DNA from: Symbiodinium microadriaticum
Lineage: Eukaryota > Sar > Dinophyceae > Suessiales > Symbiodiniaceae
Assembly (NCBI GenBank): GCA_001939145.1
Contig: LSRX01000481.1
Span: 102,835 to 166,834, forward strand
DNA length: 64,000 nucleotides
Reading direction: 5' to 3'
Positions 22,817-32,555 of the stretch are shown one piece after another. Under the pieces are notes generated by a model. It did not search any database. It worked only from the letters and a program-made list of their open reading frames with translations, and was not told the DNA's origin. The position numbers and the translations under genes are program-made. The stretch's first letter is position 1. Each line of letters opens with the position of its first letter.

Positions 22817-24733
22817 TCACGAATTAAACTCGCGCTTGACATCCGTGTGGCTGAATGGCCGGCGAACAGCATCTTCGATGCTTGGCAAGTTGACTTCCCA
22901 ATCATTGCCGTCTCCCCCGTCAAACGTGACTGCTCTGGGGGCCGAGAAATCAATGGCTAGCTGAGCACTGTGGGTGCTGGATAGGACCCATATCCGGTCG
23001 ATTCGACCGGCTGCTTCACGGATGGCCCATCGCTTCCCACCCGAAGGTGAATGCACCAGCGAGTGAAATTTGCACAAATGGCCCTCATGGACCGTGCTGG
23101 AGGACTTGCTTTTGTGGTGGGCGGTTCCTAGGAACCCTCCGACCACTACTCCGGCACTGTTTTTTGTGCTATGATGGAGCTTTGAAACAAAGTCCAATTT
23201 GGACGGCTCGTACTGTGCATCTTGGGTAGCCTTGCCGTAGAACGACAAAACCTCATCATGTTGGGCTACCTGTACAGCCTCGATACTTGACCTAAGGACA
23301 CAGCTAAGGTCAGGATACCAACAAGGCCTTTGGGTCGTGGTTCCATGTTTTCAGAGGTAGTAGCGATTAGCCTGTTCCTCCGGTCCAGGCATGTGGGCTA
23401 CCGGAAGCTCCCACACATGCAATGCCTCTTGAGGCATGGCATAAGCTGTTGCGTCATGCTTGAAAATATCCCGATCTTGCTTGCCAGAACAGCTCTGGCT
23501 AGCGTGACAATTTCACGTTGGCCGATAGGAATTATCGGCAAGAACGGCTGTTCGGCTGTACCAAAGCGGGACAGCAAAAATCGCAGACAGAAAGTCTTCA
23601 ATATCCTGTTTCAGGATCTTGGCAACTGGCACAGACCTCTGTCTTGTCCATGCAACGCGATCAGTATAGCGAAGCATTGTGCTGTGCGGTATAATGGGCC
23701 ACTGATGCAGCTTCTGAGTTGTTAAATAGTTTTCATGATAGCGCAACACAAAGAACATATATGCAAGAAGGGGAGTCAATCCTTCTTCATAGTAATCCAC
23801 AGCGTTGCGGCCTTGGGCCCGCCGTGCGATTTGTTCCAGCAGCTGCTCGTAGCTGCTGCGATGTGTTGCTTGAAACATCTGCTCATCGTCCAGCGAACTC
23901 GCAGGTACAGCAGACACCGACCTAGGAGGTCCTTTTGGACCCGGATTCTTGGGTGGTGTCTTCGGCGCCATAGTCTTTTGAAGATCAGCGGCCGAGGCAC
24001 TCCCAGGCGCTGTGGGCTGATTGCTGCTTGCCGCTTGAGCGGGGGCCCGAAACATATCAGCAGCTTTCTGCAACGGGTCGTCCGTCTGCGACTTAGCAGG
24101 CGGTGGATGGGCCCGATGCAAAATCGGGCTTTGGCCCGGAATTGAAAAAGACTGCGGGTTCCATTGTCCTGGAGGTCTCTCAAGACTAATATCCAGGGGT
24201 CGAACTGAAGCAACTGCACACTTGGCGATCGAATCCCAGGACTGATGCTCGGACGAGGCCGCAGAGTGCCTGGTCCTTGGCTCACCGACCTGTAAGGTGG
24301 CCGGGCCGGCGGAACACACAAGTATGTACAGGCCTGGGTGCGGGAGGTGCAGACGATGGTCTTGTGGCTCGGTCAGGCTCTGGTTCGGGTCGACGGGAAT
24401 GATGTCGACGATGTCGGCGCCTGGACCGGCTCCTGCGAACGTGCTCTCACGGCTGACACGGCGAGAAGCTGCCCGAGCTGGTCTACTCGGAGACCGGTTT
24501 TGAATCGGCAGCGGTGCACGAGGGGGAGGGTGCAATGATCCCGATCGATTCTGCTGGAACACACCCGAGGTCGAACGGACCGTCACTGCAGAACGAAGAG
24601 CTCCGTCAGGGATCCTGGAGGCAATCCGTAAAAAGGAAAATGGCACCGCTGCGCCATGGCTCACCAGTAGAGTTGGAACTGCTACTGAACGCACACAGGC
24701 TTGAGAGTTAGTCAGCTCAACAAGAAAATGCAA
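22817..24733 (-). CDS. Downstream ORF of the Penelope-like element, unknown function
   Basis: A 406-codon frame (24733-23513) follows the reverse transcriptase on the same strand. It is Pro/Ser/Arg-rich at first (KTPPKNPGPKGPP). It then becomes well folded in composition: SSYEQLLEQIARRAQGRNAV, then YYEEGLTPLLAYMFFVLRYH and AKILKQDIEDFLSAIF. After stops it resumes in the same reading frame at 23248-22817 (QYEPSKLDFVSKLHHSTKN, then EAAGRIDRIWVLSSTHSAQL). The two halves are probably one interrupted protein. It may be an accessory protein of the element, or a host gene fragment between the pseudo-LTRs. No catalytic motif is certain. A nuclease-like R-I-D in the second half is suggestive only. Confidence 0.45.
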
Positions 24734-24834
24734 ATCGCAGAATGCAGAGGATCACCACTGTGCACGTGAACGACACTTGGTGCCGGCTGCTACGAAACCT
24801 ACCAACGGGAAAAGTATGTCCACTGTTATCAGCT

Positions 24835-25470
24835 TCACCGCAAAGCAGTCACAGGAAATCCTGCTTGAGCTGCCGAAGTGTACTGGCGAATGAGCGATGC
24901 ACGGGAAAAATTACCGGACACTGCCAGTTTCCAGGAGCCTGCACTAGCAGGCGAACGTAGCTGCCAAGGTCGCTCTGGCAAATTAAGAGTTGCTGTCCGA
25001 GCAGCCGCGTTGATGGTAAATCCGAGGCACTGGTGGTCTGACACTGTTTCCAGCACGATCCCTTGGTAAAAATGGGGATCACAAAAGCGCTTTAGCTGCT
25101 GGGAGTGCATTGTGGCTTTCGGCCCGAGCAAGAGGCGATTGTCTACGTATCTAAGAAACAACAGCGAAGATGACAAGACTGTGGGCAGAGACGAAAGAAA
25201 CTGTCTCTCTGCAATCAATACCGGAAGGCCGGACAAGATGGGAGAGATTTGACTCCCGATGCATGTTCCTTCGATTTGAAGTCTGCATTTTCCGGCTGCA
25301 GTAAATGCCCCTGTGGAGAATGACAACTCCACGATGGAGGGTATGTCCTGAGTCCAGACTCGTTTGAGGGAAGACAGAGTCTTACCACGAGGGTTCCCTC
25401 CATGGCCGGATTTAGAAAGCAAATCAACTGCAATAACAGTATGGCCGGCAACAACATGTTGTCGCTCTGG
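24835..25470 (-). CDS. Reverse transcriptase, motifs B to D (palm) of the element
   Basis: Minus-strand frame open from about 25470 (VVAGHTVIAVDLLSKSGHGG) to 24835. Motif B is GTCIGSQISPILSGL at 25269-25225, the Gly-Ser-x-x-Ser-Pro form typical of Penelope-like and telomerase-related enzymes. Motif C is RYVDNRLLLG at 25152-25123; the usual second catalytic Asp is Asn here. Then comes HQCLGFTIN, fitting motif D. Fingers and motif A are absent upstream on this strand and lie inverted in the adjacent segment. The frame stops after FPVTAL, before a full thumb. Confidence 0.75.
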   Translation of the reverse strand, partial: PERQHVVAGHTVIAVDLLSKSGHGGNPRGKTLSSLKRVWTQDIPSIVELSFSTGAFTAAGKCRLQIEGTCIGSQISPILSGLPVLIAERQFLSSLPTVLSSSLLFLRYVDNRLLLGPKATMHSQQLKRFCDPHFYQGIVLETVSDHQCLGFTINAAARTATLNLPERPWQLRSPASAGSWKLAVSGNFSRASLIRQYTSAAQAGFPVTALR

Positions 25471-25479
25471 AGTACAGTT

Positions 25480-26060
25480 CCAGGCTGAACTGGGCCATGC
25501 TACGAAAGGTCAAGTCAGCATTACACAAAGACTTGGTCCTTTACAATGAGGATCATCATCCCAAGCATGTCGTGTGTTTCTGTCCTCGGTTTTTCCTTCG
25601 TGGGCTGTGTACCACATGGGATGATCCTTCAGTGCTCAAGAGTTTGCAAGGATCACCAAAGGAATGGCAGCAAAAGATGCTGGACCAGATTCCTTCGCAC
25701 CTTTCCAGACGGTATTCCTGGACTTTTTCCAAGAGTGCGAAATTGCCTCGGGGCACAGTGTTTCTAAAACGCAAGAAACAGTTCACCAAGGGGCGAACGA
25801 TCATCTCCTCTTCGGGGTCATTTTGGAATTGGCATCTGTAGCGTTGACTTTGATTGCCAAAACTTTAAGTTCCGACAGCCCGGGCATGCAAAGCATGCCC
25901 CAATTGAGGCAAGCACTCCACAAGCATTGGGTTACGCCTCGCGCAGAAGCCGATGTCGAGTGGAACGATGATTTGGTGGGGTTCTTTAACGCAGTGCCTC
26001 GCGCTGACATTTTGCGAGCAGTGCACTCCATTGTCACGGATTATCGCCAGCTCACCATTG
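25480..26060 (+). CDS. Reverse transcriptase fingers and motif A, inverted segment
   Basis: On the plus strand, opposite to the rest of the element. 25497-25838 reads HHPKHVVCFCPRFFLRG, then at 25743-25826 LPRGTVFLKRKKQFTKGR followed by TIISSSGSFW, a fingers motif. After a frameshift near 25835 the frame starting at 25664 continues with HKHWVTPRAEADVEW and motif A, NDDLVGFFNAVPRADILRAV (Asp at about 25970). These are exactly the pieces missing between the CxC linker and motif B on the minus strand. The right breakpoint is about 26020-26090, the left about 25460-25495. Confidence 0.7.
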
Positions 26061-26089
26061 CTTTGCACAAAATCCTCAAACATGGGGTG

Positions 26090-27372
26090 AAGAGTGCTGG
26101 GAAGCCTGTGCCGCTTGAGCCACTGATCAAACAGAGCTCTGGACATGGCCATCCAGTGATTGCGGCCAGGGAAAAACGCGCTGGCAGCACTGGCCGATGT
26201 GATGTTGTTGCATACGGGCAACATGAACTGAAAGTGTTCCAGGCCAGCAGCAACATGGCCCGAAGAAAAGCAACACTCTGGAAGCTTATTCCGATACTTA
26301 GCACAAGGGCATGGGACCAACTCCAGCTGAAAGTCGGGATTCCACAAAGTTTCTTCCCAGGATTGAAAGTTGTGAAGAAACTTCTTGATGCTGATGCGAA
26401 ACCTCTCGGAGGCTGTTCTTGGGAACATGAAAACTTGTATTGGTGTATGAGATTGCGCAACCATTGCTCACACTCCAAGATGAAATGGTCTGAAGCTAAT
26501 GGCAAAACACCCAGAGGTCTGGATGTTCTGGGCCAATGCATGGTGGTTCGAAATTTGACCACACTCTTCAACGATGAGGATTCTCTATGTTCCGACTGAG
26601 CTTGGTTTGAAGTTCAACTGCTGCTCTGACACGGGACCCAAGTTTAAACAACAATCCCCAGGCAAATTCTCGGGAGTGGAGTCTTTGATGAAAAACTTCC
26701 AGCTGCGGCGATGCATTCTCTTATGCAGCTTCCGCCACAGTCGCAGGCCAAACGTTCCATAAAGAGATGCTCTTCGCTTGGCGGAGAGGCGAAAACCGCG
26801 AGCCGTCTTCTTAACGAGACTGGTCACTCGGGGGAAGTTCAGCGGGGCTTCCCATTGGGCGACGAGTTCATGCTCCGCAATCCAGGCTTCCTGGTAACTG
26901 TCGTAAGCCTGTAAAGGTACAACAGCAAACTGGAAAAGGTTGTTGCGCGAAGACCAGCACCGAAGTGAAGTTCGGCATCCACGAACTCCGTTCGTTGGAG
27001 TCTTCTGTACACTGCCATACGGTTCAAATGGCGTTTGGCTGCACCAATGGCAGTGCTTCCGACATACAGCAAAGACGCTGGCTGAGAATAGCCTGCTCGA
27101 AAGCGGTTCATCTCGAAGTCAACTTGAAAAATACAATATACCGTGTCCGGCTTCTCAAACAATGAGTAGTGCATTGCATCAGGATGCGCTCCGAACTGTT
27201 GAAGCTTGTGGAGAATTCTGGACTGGTGACTGTCCAGTTTAAAAGAAGATCCGGGTGCTGCGAAGTAGAACAGCAACACCAAGCACATCAAAGTATGCAC
27301 CCAGATCAATGGGTTTTGGGAATACCGTCTCCATGCTCCAGCATAAAGCCTGCTGCACTTCCCAGAGTACAC
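26090..27372 (-). CDS. GIY-YIG endonuclease and CxC linker of the element
   Basis: Minus-strand frame from 27372: VYCIFQ at ~27141 (the GIY counterpart) and LLYVGSTAIGAAKRHLNRM at ~27072 (YIG counterpart followed by the conserved Arg). After a frameshift near 26950 it continues as AYDSYQEAWIAEHELVAQWE then APLNFPRV (26900-26835), which supplies the family's catalytic Glu and C-terminal Asn. The frame continues at 26827-26585 with a basic segment. It then reads WNPDFQLELVPCPCAKYRNK, whose Cys-Pro-Cys (26311-26303) matches the CxC linker of N-terminal-nuclease Penelope-like elements, and then SSGHVAAGLEHF. It ends where the inverted segment begins. The single-strand-cutting nuclease would act in target-primed integration. 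Confidence 0.7.
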
Positions 27373-27440
27373 ACTGCCGATGCAAGTCTCTTACGAACTG
27401 CAAAAGGCTGAGTGTGCGCTTGCTTGGCCTCAGTGGCTAG

Positions 27441-28223
27441 TCAAGCAGCTTCAAACTGACATGCGCCAATGAACGTTGACAAATTGGCAAACGACATCTT
27501 GGTCGCATGGCTCTTTTGCAGGCCATACTTCATAGCTGTATCGACAAGATCCTGGCGCTTGGCTTCCGAGGATTTGAAAACCAAACAAGCCTCAGCCACA
27601 AGTTTCTTAAAAGCTGCGGCTTTGCCACGAAACTGGCCCTGATGCTTTTTGAGCCATTTGTTAACAGCATCCTGAGAGCTGGCTGAAGGTACAGAGCTCG
27701 GATTGCTCGAGAGCTCTTTCTCCAAAGTTTGTTCATCCGGAGTCTTAGTGGAAGCGGTAGGCAGTGCAGGACTCGGTGCACCTTCGGGCTGCTTCACAAG
27801 AGTGAGGACTATGCCGGCCTCATCGAGCTTGCGATTGGCTCTTGCTAGCTGTTCGGCTTCGGGTGACTGCGAACTTGACGCAGGAGCAGGAGGCGAGTTC
27901 GCCTTGATAGTTGAAACAATTTCGCCCAGAAGCGGCTGCATAAACCTTACAGACTCTTTGTGCTTATCTGGCGGTGCCGGGCCATGCATATGGGCTGCCA
28001 CGGCATCCAAGTCGATGCGATCCTGCCTGAAGTGGCGGAGCAGGTTCGAAACAAAAACCGCTTCAGAACTTGACTTCACGAAGACGATTCTTTGGAACTC
28101 TCCGTTGGACAAGCATCGGAGACTGTAATCATCGAGTCCCTTTCGCGTGAGTTCTGCAACCCGAAGGTTGGCTACGTCTTTGCCAGCCAGTCCACTTTTG
28201 GTGGACCATGGTGTGGACTGCAT
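27441..28223 (-). CDS. Upstream ORF of the Penelope-like element, unknown
   Basis: A 260-codon frame, intact in this copy, just upstream of the nuclease. The N-terminal half has RKGLDDYSLRCLSNGEFQRI and VSNLLRHFRQDRIDLDAV. The middle is a Pro/Ser linker, and the C-terminal half is helical and basic (WLKKHQGQFRGKAAAFKKL). The layout of helical, disordered and basic parts would suit a nucleic-acid-binding ORF1, but no known domain is visible. The frame ends 68 bases before the nuclease frame opens. Confidence 0.5.
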   Translation of the reverse strand: MQSTPWSTKSGLAGKDVANLRVAELTRKGLDDYSLRCLSNGEFQRIVFVKSSSEAVFVSNLLRHFRQDRIDLDAVAAHMHGPAPPDKHKESVRFMQPLLGEIVSTIKANSPPAPASSSQSPEAEQLARANRKLDEAGIVLTLVKQPEGAPSPALPTASTKTPDEQTLEKELSSNPSSVPSASSQDAVNKWLKKHQGQFRGKAAAFKKLVAEACLVFKSSEAKRQDLVDTAMKYGLQKSHATKMSFANLSTFIGACQFEAA

Positions 28224-28789
28224 GTTGCGAAAAAACTTCTTGTTCGATCCCAGTCTGAAACAAATGACGAAGGAATTGAAACAGTTCCGTTCGGCACCGA
28301 CTACTGCGATGATGGTGATGACCCCGAGTAGTTGTTAGGTCCACGTTGCCAATCACGGTTGTTCCAACCCGACGATCCGCTTTTATCCCAAGACGATGCT
28401 GCTCATGACGAGGTGGACCAGTCCCGATCACGGTTCCACGACATGATTCGCTGGGCTTCCTATTGGGAATTGTGTCTCAGAGCTGAAATCGTGGTCTGCG
28501 GATAGCAAAGCCGGTGGTTCCATCGGATCTGAGTAAAATCGAGACCTGCAAATGAAACCTGGCATCAAAACTGACGTGAAGTCAGGAACGGAGAAAACAT
28601 GGCGACAGATGGAATTGGATGCCGGCACGGTCAGAGCTCAGATTTCATTCGGAGCTGGCGGTGCCACTTCGGGAAGCAATCACTGCATCCCTGCCTTTAT
28701 CGTTTCAAGCCTGGCAGGAACTCGCACGGGCCAATCCCGCCACAGGTAGCACGGTAAACGAATACAAGACCAGCTTGCAACTACCTGGT

Positions 28790-29096
28790 ACACACTTAGG
28801 CATCCATCGCGCAGCCACTCATCAATTGTTTATCAAGCACTGCGTGATGTATCATAAAAGCATGAGACTTTCAGGGGTTCCGGTACCTGTCTGGCCTCAA
28901 GGCTCATCCTGTATGCTCTCCAGATTCTTATGCTGTACAAGGCAACTGGACTCTGAACTTTTCAGGTATATAAACACGCAGGTACGTGGATTGAGCGTCC
29001 CCAATCCATTTCACGACAAACTGGAAAGGTCTTCGTTGGGCAGTGCCTTCCAGAATGTCCACTGCCCCCCTGCCTGCACGCTGCAATTGATATTTC
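28790..29096. repeat. Right (5') pseudo-LTR of the Penelope-like element
   Basis: Direct copy of 22035-22331, starting ACACACTTAGGCATCCATCG. Since coding runs leftward this is the upstream copy and should contain the promoter. A TATAAACACG word lies near 28968 and could equally be chance. Confidence 0.9.
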
Positions 29097-29112
29097 CTCT
29101 TGGCAACAGAGG

Positions 29113-29136
29113 TCCACACACACACACACACACACC
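29113..29136. repeat. (CA)n tract at the outer right edge
   Basis: About 22 bases of CACACA, beginning 17 bases outside the right pseudo-LTR. Together with the left tract it suggests insertion into, or duplication of, a CA microsatellite. Confidence 0.9.
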
Positions 29137-29139
29137 GCA

Positions 29140-31490
29140 GCAGCTGCATCATCGTACGGCGTGTAACGTGATCACTTCCGGCAGGCGGCATCTCGGATTC
29201 GAGAGATGAGCACGATGGCGGCGGCAGCTCCAACTGCACCCCTGAGTTTCGCCTTCCAGACAAGACCATGCACATGTCCGAGGCAAACCGCAGCAATATA
29301 AACCACCGTGAATATGCCCCTGCATGATCTTCCGCCTTCGCATCCGACATGAGGAGAAGATGCCCGGTGCTGAGAAAATCGCTGGACGACGGGCCCCTTC
29401 TACTTGGCCTGCTACGCATGCCGTCTGCAACAGTTCTTTTGCATGTCATAGCTCATTCAGATGTGCTGCGGGTTCAAGCTACAGCAACAATATTTGTCAA
29501 ACGCTCTAAGCCAATACGGCTGTAGTCATAGAAGCTAGGGAATTGGACTGATGCAGTTAATGAATAAAGCCATGCAGAATTGATAGTGCGAAGATGCAGT
29601 GAAATGCTGGCTCTACTAGGATTCTTGTAGATACTCACTGTAGAAAAGGAGAGAACTTCATGATCAAGCCGACAAAGCAAACAATGCAAAAATCAAACCG
29701 TTCACTTCAACTGTTCTCCGCTCTTTCAAGAAATCGGGTAGCGGTTTCCCTGCTTCCGTCCCCTGTTTGATTTTTGCAATTTCACAGGTGGTCTGCAGTA
29801 CCCGCATTCGTCGGCGGTGTGCTGTCGTGTACAAAACGGGTCCAAAAAACGTCCTCCAGCGTGGTCACATGGCCTCAAAACCGGATGTGACAAGCATTTT
29901 GCTCTGTGTCGCGACCAGAAGTCTAGCAATCAAAACAATGTTGATCAAATTTCCCTTGGGTGTCTGGCTCGAAACTTCGACACGAGGAATCCATTCCCCC
30001 AACCCCGAGTGCACCACCTCGCCGATGAGACCCTAAGCACGTAGCTAGTGGATGCGACTTTTCGTAGAAAAAAAGAAAAACTCTCAAATGTCGCATGCGA
30101 TGTCTCTGACTGCGGCATTTTTCAACATAAGCCTTCCACCAAAATGACGGGCAGCAGCGGTAGCAGCATACGGACTGAAGCATAGTTACTGTAATTGCTG
30201 TCGTCCAAGGTCATCTACTTACAGTCGGCGCCGCACCGCGAGCGAATGCACAAGCGTCCTTGGCATGAGCGGGCGATACATGCACAAGCCTACAGGCCCT
30301 ACGCGACTGCTTAACCCGGCATATTGCCTCTGCAATTGAGGCTATAGCTGAGCACTCCCCTTCTGCAATGCTCCGGCGCTTTTGAAGCACGTGGCGCCAA
30401 CTTTAGGCGGAAAGCACGGAATCTGTGAACAGCACGGAGCACCGATAACATCCTTGCCAGAAGGTGACTGGGGTTTCGGTTTATTGTATTGGCCCATACT
30501 GTTCCAATTCGACAGGCTCGTTGCTTGTCAGTCGTACAAGACCGTGTAGACAACCTCAGCACGAGAGTAAAACGGAGAAGGTGCCAAGCTTCTAGCTTGC
30601 TGCCGATGTGCCACCACAACTGTCAATGTCAGGATGCGTCGTAATTTCAGAAACCGCACAACCCAAACAAAAACACGTCGCTGAGACTGACACGGGACTA
30701 TACCGGGCACCAGGTCTCGAGCCAGGAAAAGCGTGAGGGCGAGAGCGTAGGCTGCCCAATTCTTGACCTCAACGCAAGAGCCGAAAGCAATGCAAAATAG
30801 CGAGAACACACTGACGGTCTTGCGTTCTGGCTGCGGTATTCAAAGGAAGGATGACTGGAGGGGTCCTTGCAGCTCCCAAAACAATATCACACCCTCCGGT
30901 GCAGTTCAAATCGCCTTCATCAGCTCGGCACACCAGCGCGTGTCCCGGTGATCTGGGCCGTGCGCCAACCTTCCAGCACGTCGCGAGGGCTGTGGGCCCT
31001 GCTGTCCTCCTGCCCTGCCCTCTGCCTTGCGTTCTCGTGCGCCTTGCGCGCCCATTGGACGGCCATGGGGACATCGCCTCAGCGAGGAGGCCGTCACCGT
31101 CTTCAGAGCTTTTTCAAACGTGCTCTGCGATAGTGTTGCAATGCGCTGCATTGTTGCTGCGTTCTTTGCTGCCGCGGCACCCCGGCGCAAGGCAAACTCC
31201 ATCGCCGAGAGGCAATGCCTCGGTCCCGTTCTCCGTAAAACCTATAAACCCTAAGCGGAGAGCAGAATGACAGCCCCCGAACCGAGTGCCCGTCAGCTTT
31301 CGCCAGCTGAACAAGCCCAGCCCTTCCTGCGAGGACATTCGCCGTGAGTGAATCAAGCAGGCAGTGCGCAGAGAATTTCGGCAAACTAGCACAGACAGTC
31401 CTGGTCGTACAATCTCAGCAGCCTCTTCACCATCTGCAGCAAGCTGAAAGCAAGCTGTTGGCTTGGTCGATTTCTTGTTTTCCGCAAAAA
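29140..31490. other. Mostly non-coding stretch
   Basis: Weak candidates only. Minus 29900-29760 has a Cys/His-rich stretch (CTRQHTADECGYC) that could be a zinc knuckle. Minus 31202-31000 has a possible start, MEFALRRGAAAAKNAATMQR. Minus 30809-30600 has hydrophobic residues. None is tied to a family, and both strands are open in GC-rich parts. Confidence 0.3.
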
Positions 31491-31559
31491 AAGACTAATA
31501 GTAATGGTAACAGGTAACAGTAACAGCCATAGAAATAGAAATACACATAGCAATGGCGC

Positions 31560-31587
31560 TAGTTGTTAGTAGTAATTGTAGTAGTAA

Positions 31588-31635
<48 letters not shown>

Positions 31636-31677
31636 CAGCAGCAGTAGTAGTAGTAGTAGTAGTGGTAGTAGTAGTAC
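31560..31677. repeat. (TAG)n trinucleotide repeat
   Basis: About 110 bases of AGTAGTAGT with a short AGCAGC interruption. It creates polySer, polyLeu, polyVal and polyTyr frames on both strands, none of them genes. Confidence 0.95.
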
Positions 31678-32004
31678 GCGCAAAATGGGCGGTTTGCCTG
31701 CGCACCTGCTCTGCGGAGCCGGGCGGGGCCTGGTTTAGCTGGCAGGCGCGTATTATTTGGCACATGGTCGTGGGACGACTCTGGAGGCCGCAATTACGCG
31801 CGCAAGCAACTCGCATTCGAAAACGACAACTGTCTCGAAGATTCTGCGTGTGCGTTGTTTTGCAATTTTTGCTTGTTCTTGTAACGCGCTAGCAACTCGC
31901 CCCTGAAAATGACAACTGTCTCGAGGATTCTGCGTGCGCGCTGATTTGCATTGTTGCATGTTGTTCTGGCCGCGCACCTACTGTGAGCAAGGTGCACCTA
32001 CTCT

Positions 32005-32090
32005 GATGATGATGATGATGATGATGATGAGGATGAGGATGAGGATGAGGATGAGGATGAGTTTGATGATGATGATGATGATGATGATTA
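32005..32090. repeat. (GAT)n / (GATGAG)n repeat
   Basis: GATGATGAT passing to GATGAGGATGAG and back to GATGAT. Low-complexity, non-coding, immediately left of the telomere-like satellite. Confidence 0.95.
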
Positions 32091-32139
32091 ATGGGATTTG
32101 GGTCTTCCTTTCGGGGTTGAGGTTGAGGATGATGACTTT

Positions 32140-32424
32140 TGGTGCGAAACCCTGAACCCTAGAAGGAGTGGGCGGGTGCGAAGCCCTGAACCCTGAATGG
32201 CAAGGAGTGGGCGGGTGCGAAACCCTGAACCCTAAAAGGAGTGGGTGGGTGCGAAACCCTAAATCCTAAAAGGAGTCGGTGAACCCTAAAAGGAGTGGGT
32301 GGGTGCGAAACCATGAACCCTAAAAGGAGTGGGCGGGTGCGAAGCCCTGAACCCTGAATGGGTCTGCAAGGAGTGGGCGGGTGCGAAACCGTGAACCCTA
32401 AAAGGACTGGGTGGGTGCGAAACT
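32140..32424. repeat. Telomere-like satellite, left block
   Basis: Tandem ~34-base units such as GGAGTGGGTGGGTGCGAAAC followed by CCTGAACCCTAAAA. They form a higher-order period of about 165 bases. The CCCTAAA words equal the TTTAGGG telomere repeat read on the other strand. The block stops at TGGGTGCGAAAC (32413-32424), where the retroelement begins. Its counterpart at 48560 has the same orientation and register. Confidence 0.9.
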
Positions 32425-32555
32425 CACTCACTCACACGCAGACCGGTCCCATGGTCCGGAGCGAAAACATGCATGGCTCAAAAGTAGGCGTGCTGTACGC
32501 CCACAAGCCAACAACTATAGAAAACGGTGAGACAGCGCAAGACGCAGGCGAGCCA

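Larger units (their letters stand above)
22035..29096 (-). mobile_element. Penelope-like retroelement, N-terminal endonuclease type
   Basis: An element of about 7.06 kb bounded by two direct ~300 bp repeats (22035-22331 and 28790-29096), with its coding mainly on the minus strand. In transcription order it holds a small upstream ORF, a GIY-YIG nuclease, a Cys-x-Cys linker and a reverse transcriptase, then a further ORF. The nuclease-first order with a CxC linker matches the published Naiad/Chlamys clade of Penelope-like elements, which also carry pseudo-LTRs and prefer microsatellites. Here both outer edges carry CA repeats. The reverse-transcriptase segment between the linker and motif B lies on the opposite strand. 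Several frameshifts show that this copy is inactive. The family assignment rests on motif order, not on a search. Confidence 0.75.

Noticed and set aside
25664-26599. A 311-codon plus-strand open frame treated as a single protein
   Set aside because: Only its part up to about 26050 carries RT fingers and motif A. The remainder is antisense to the CxC linker region, which is the real coding on the minus strand.
28619-29209. Plus-strand frame of 196 codons that shares a protein segment with 22.03-22.2 kb
   Set aside because: The shared segment is the pseudo-LTR repeated at both ends of the element. Repetition, not protein conservation, explains the match, and the frame is opposite to the element's coding strand.
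31495-31816. PolySer, polyLeu, polyVal and polyTyr frames
   Set aside because: They arise from the (TAG)n repeat in every frame of both strands.
32159-32431. Repetitive minus-strand frame with HPPTPFRV-type repeats, also at 48.8 kb
   Set aside because: It is the translated telomere-like satellite.
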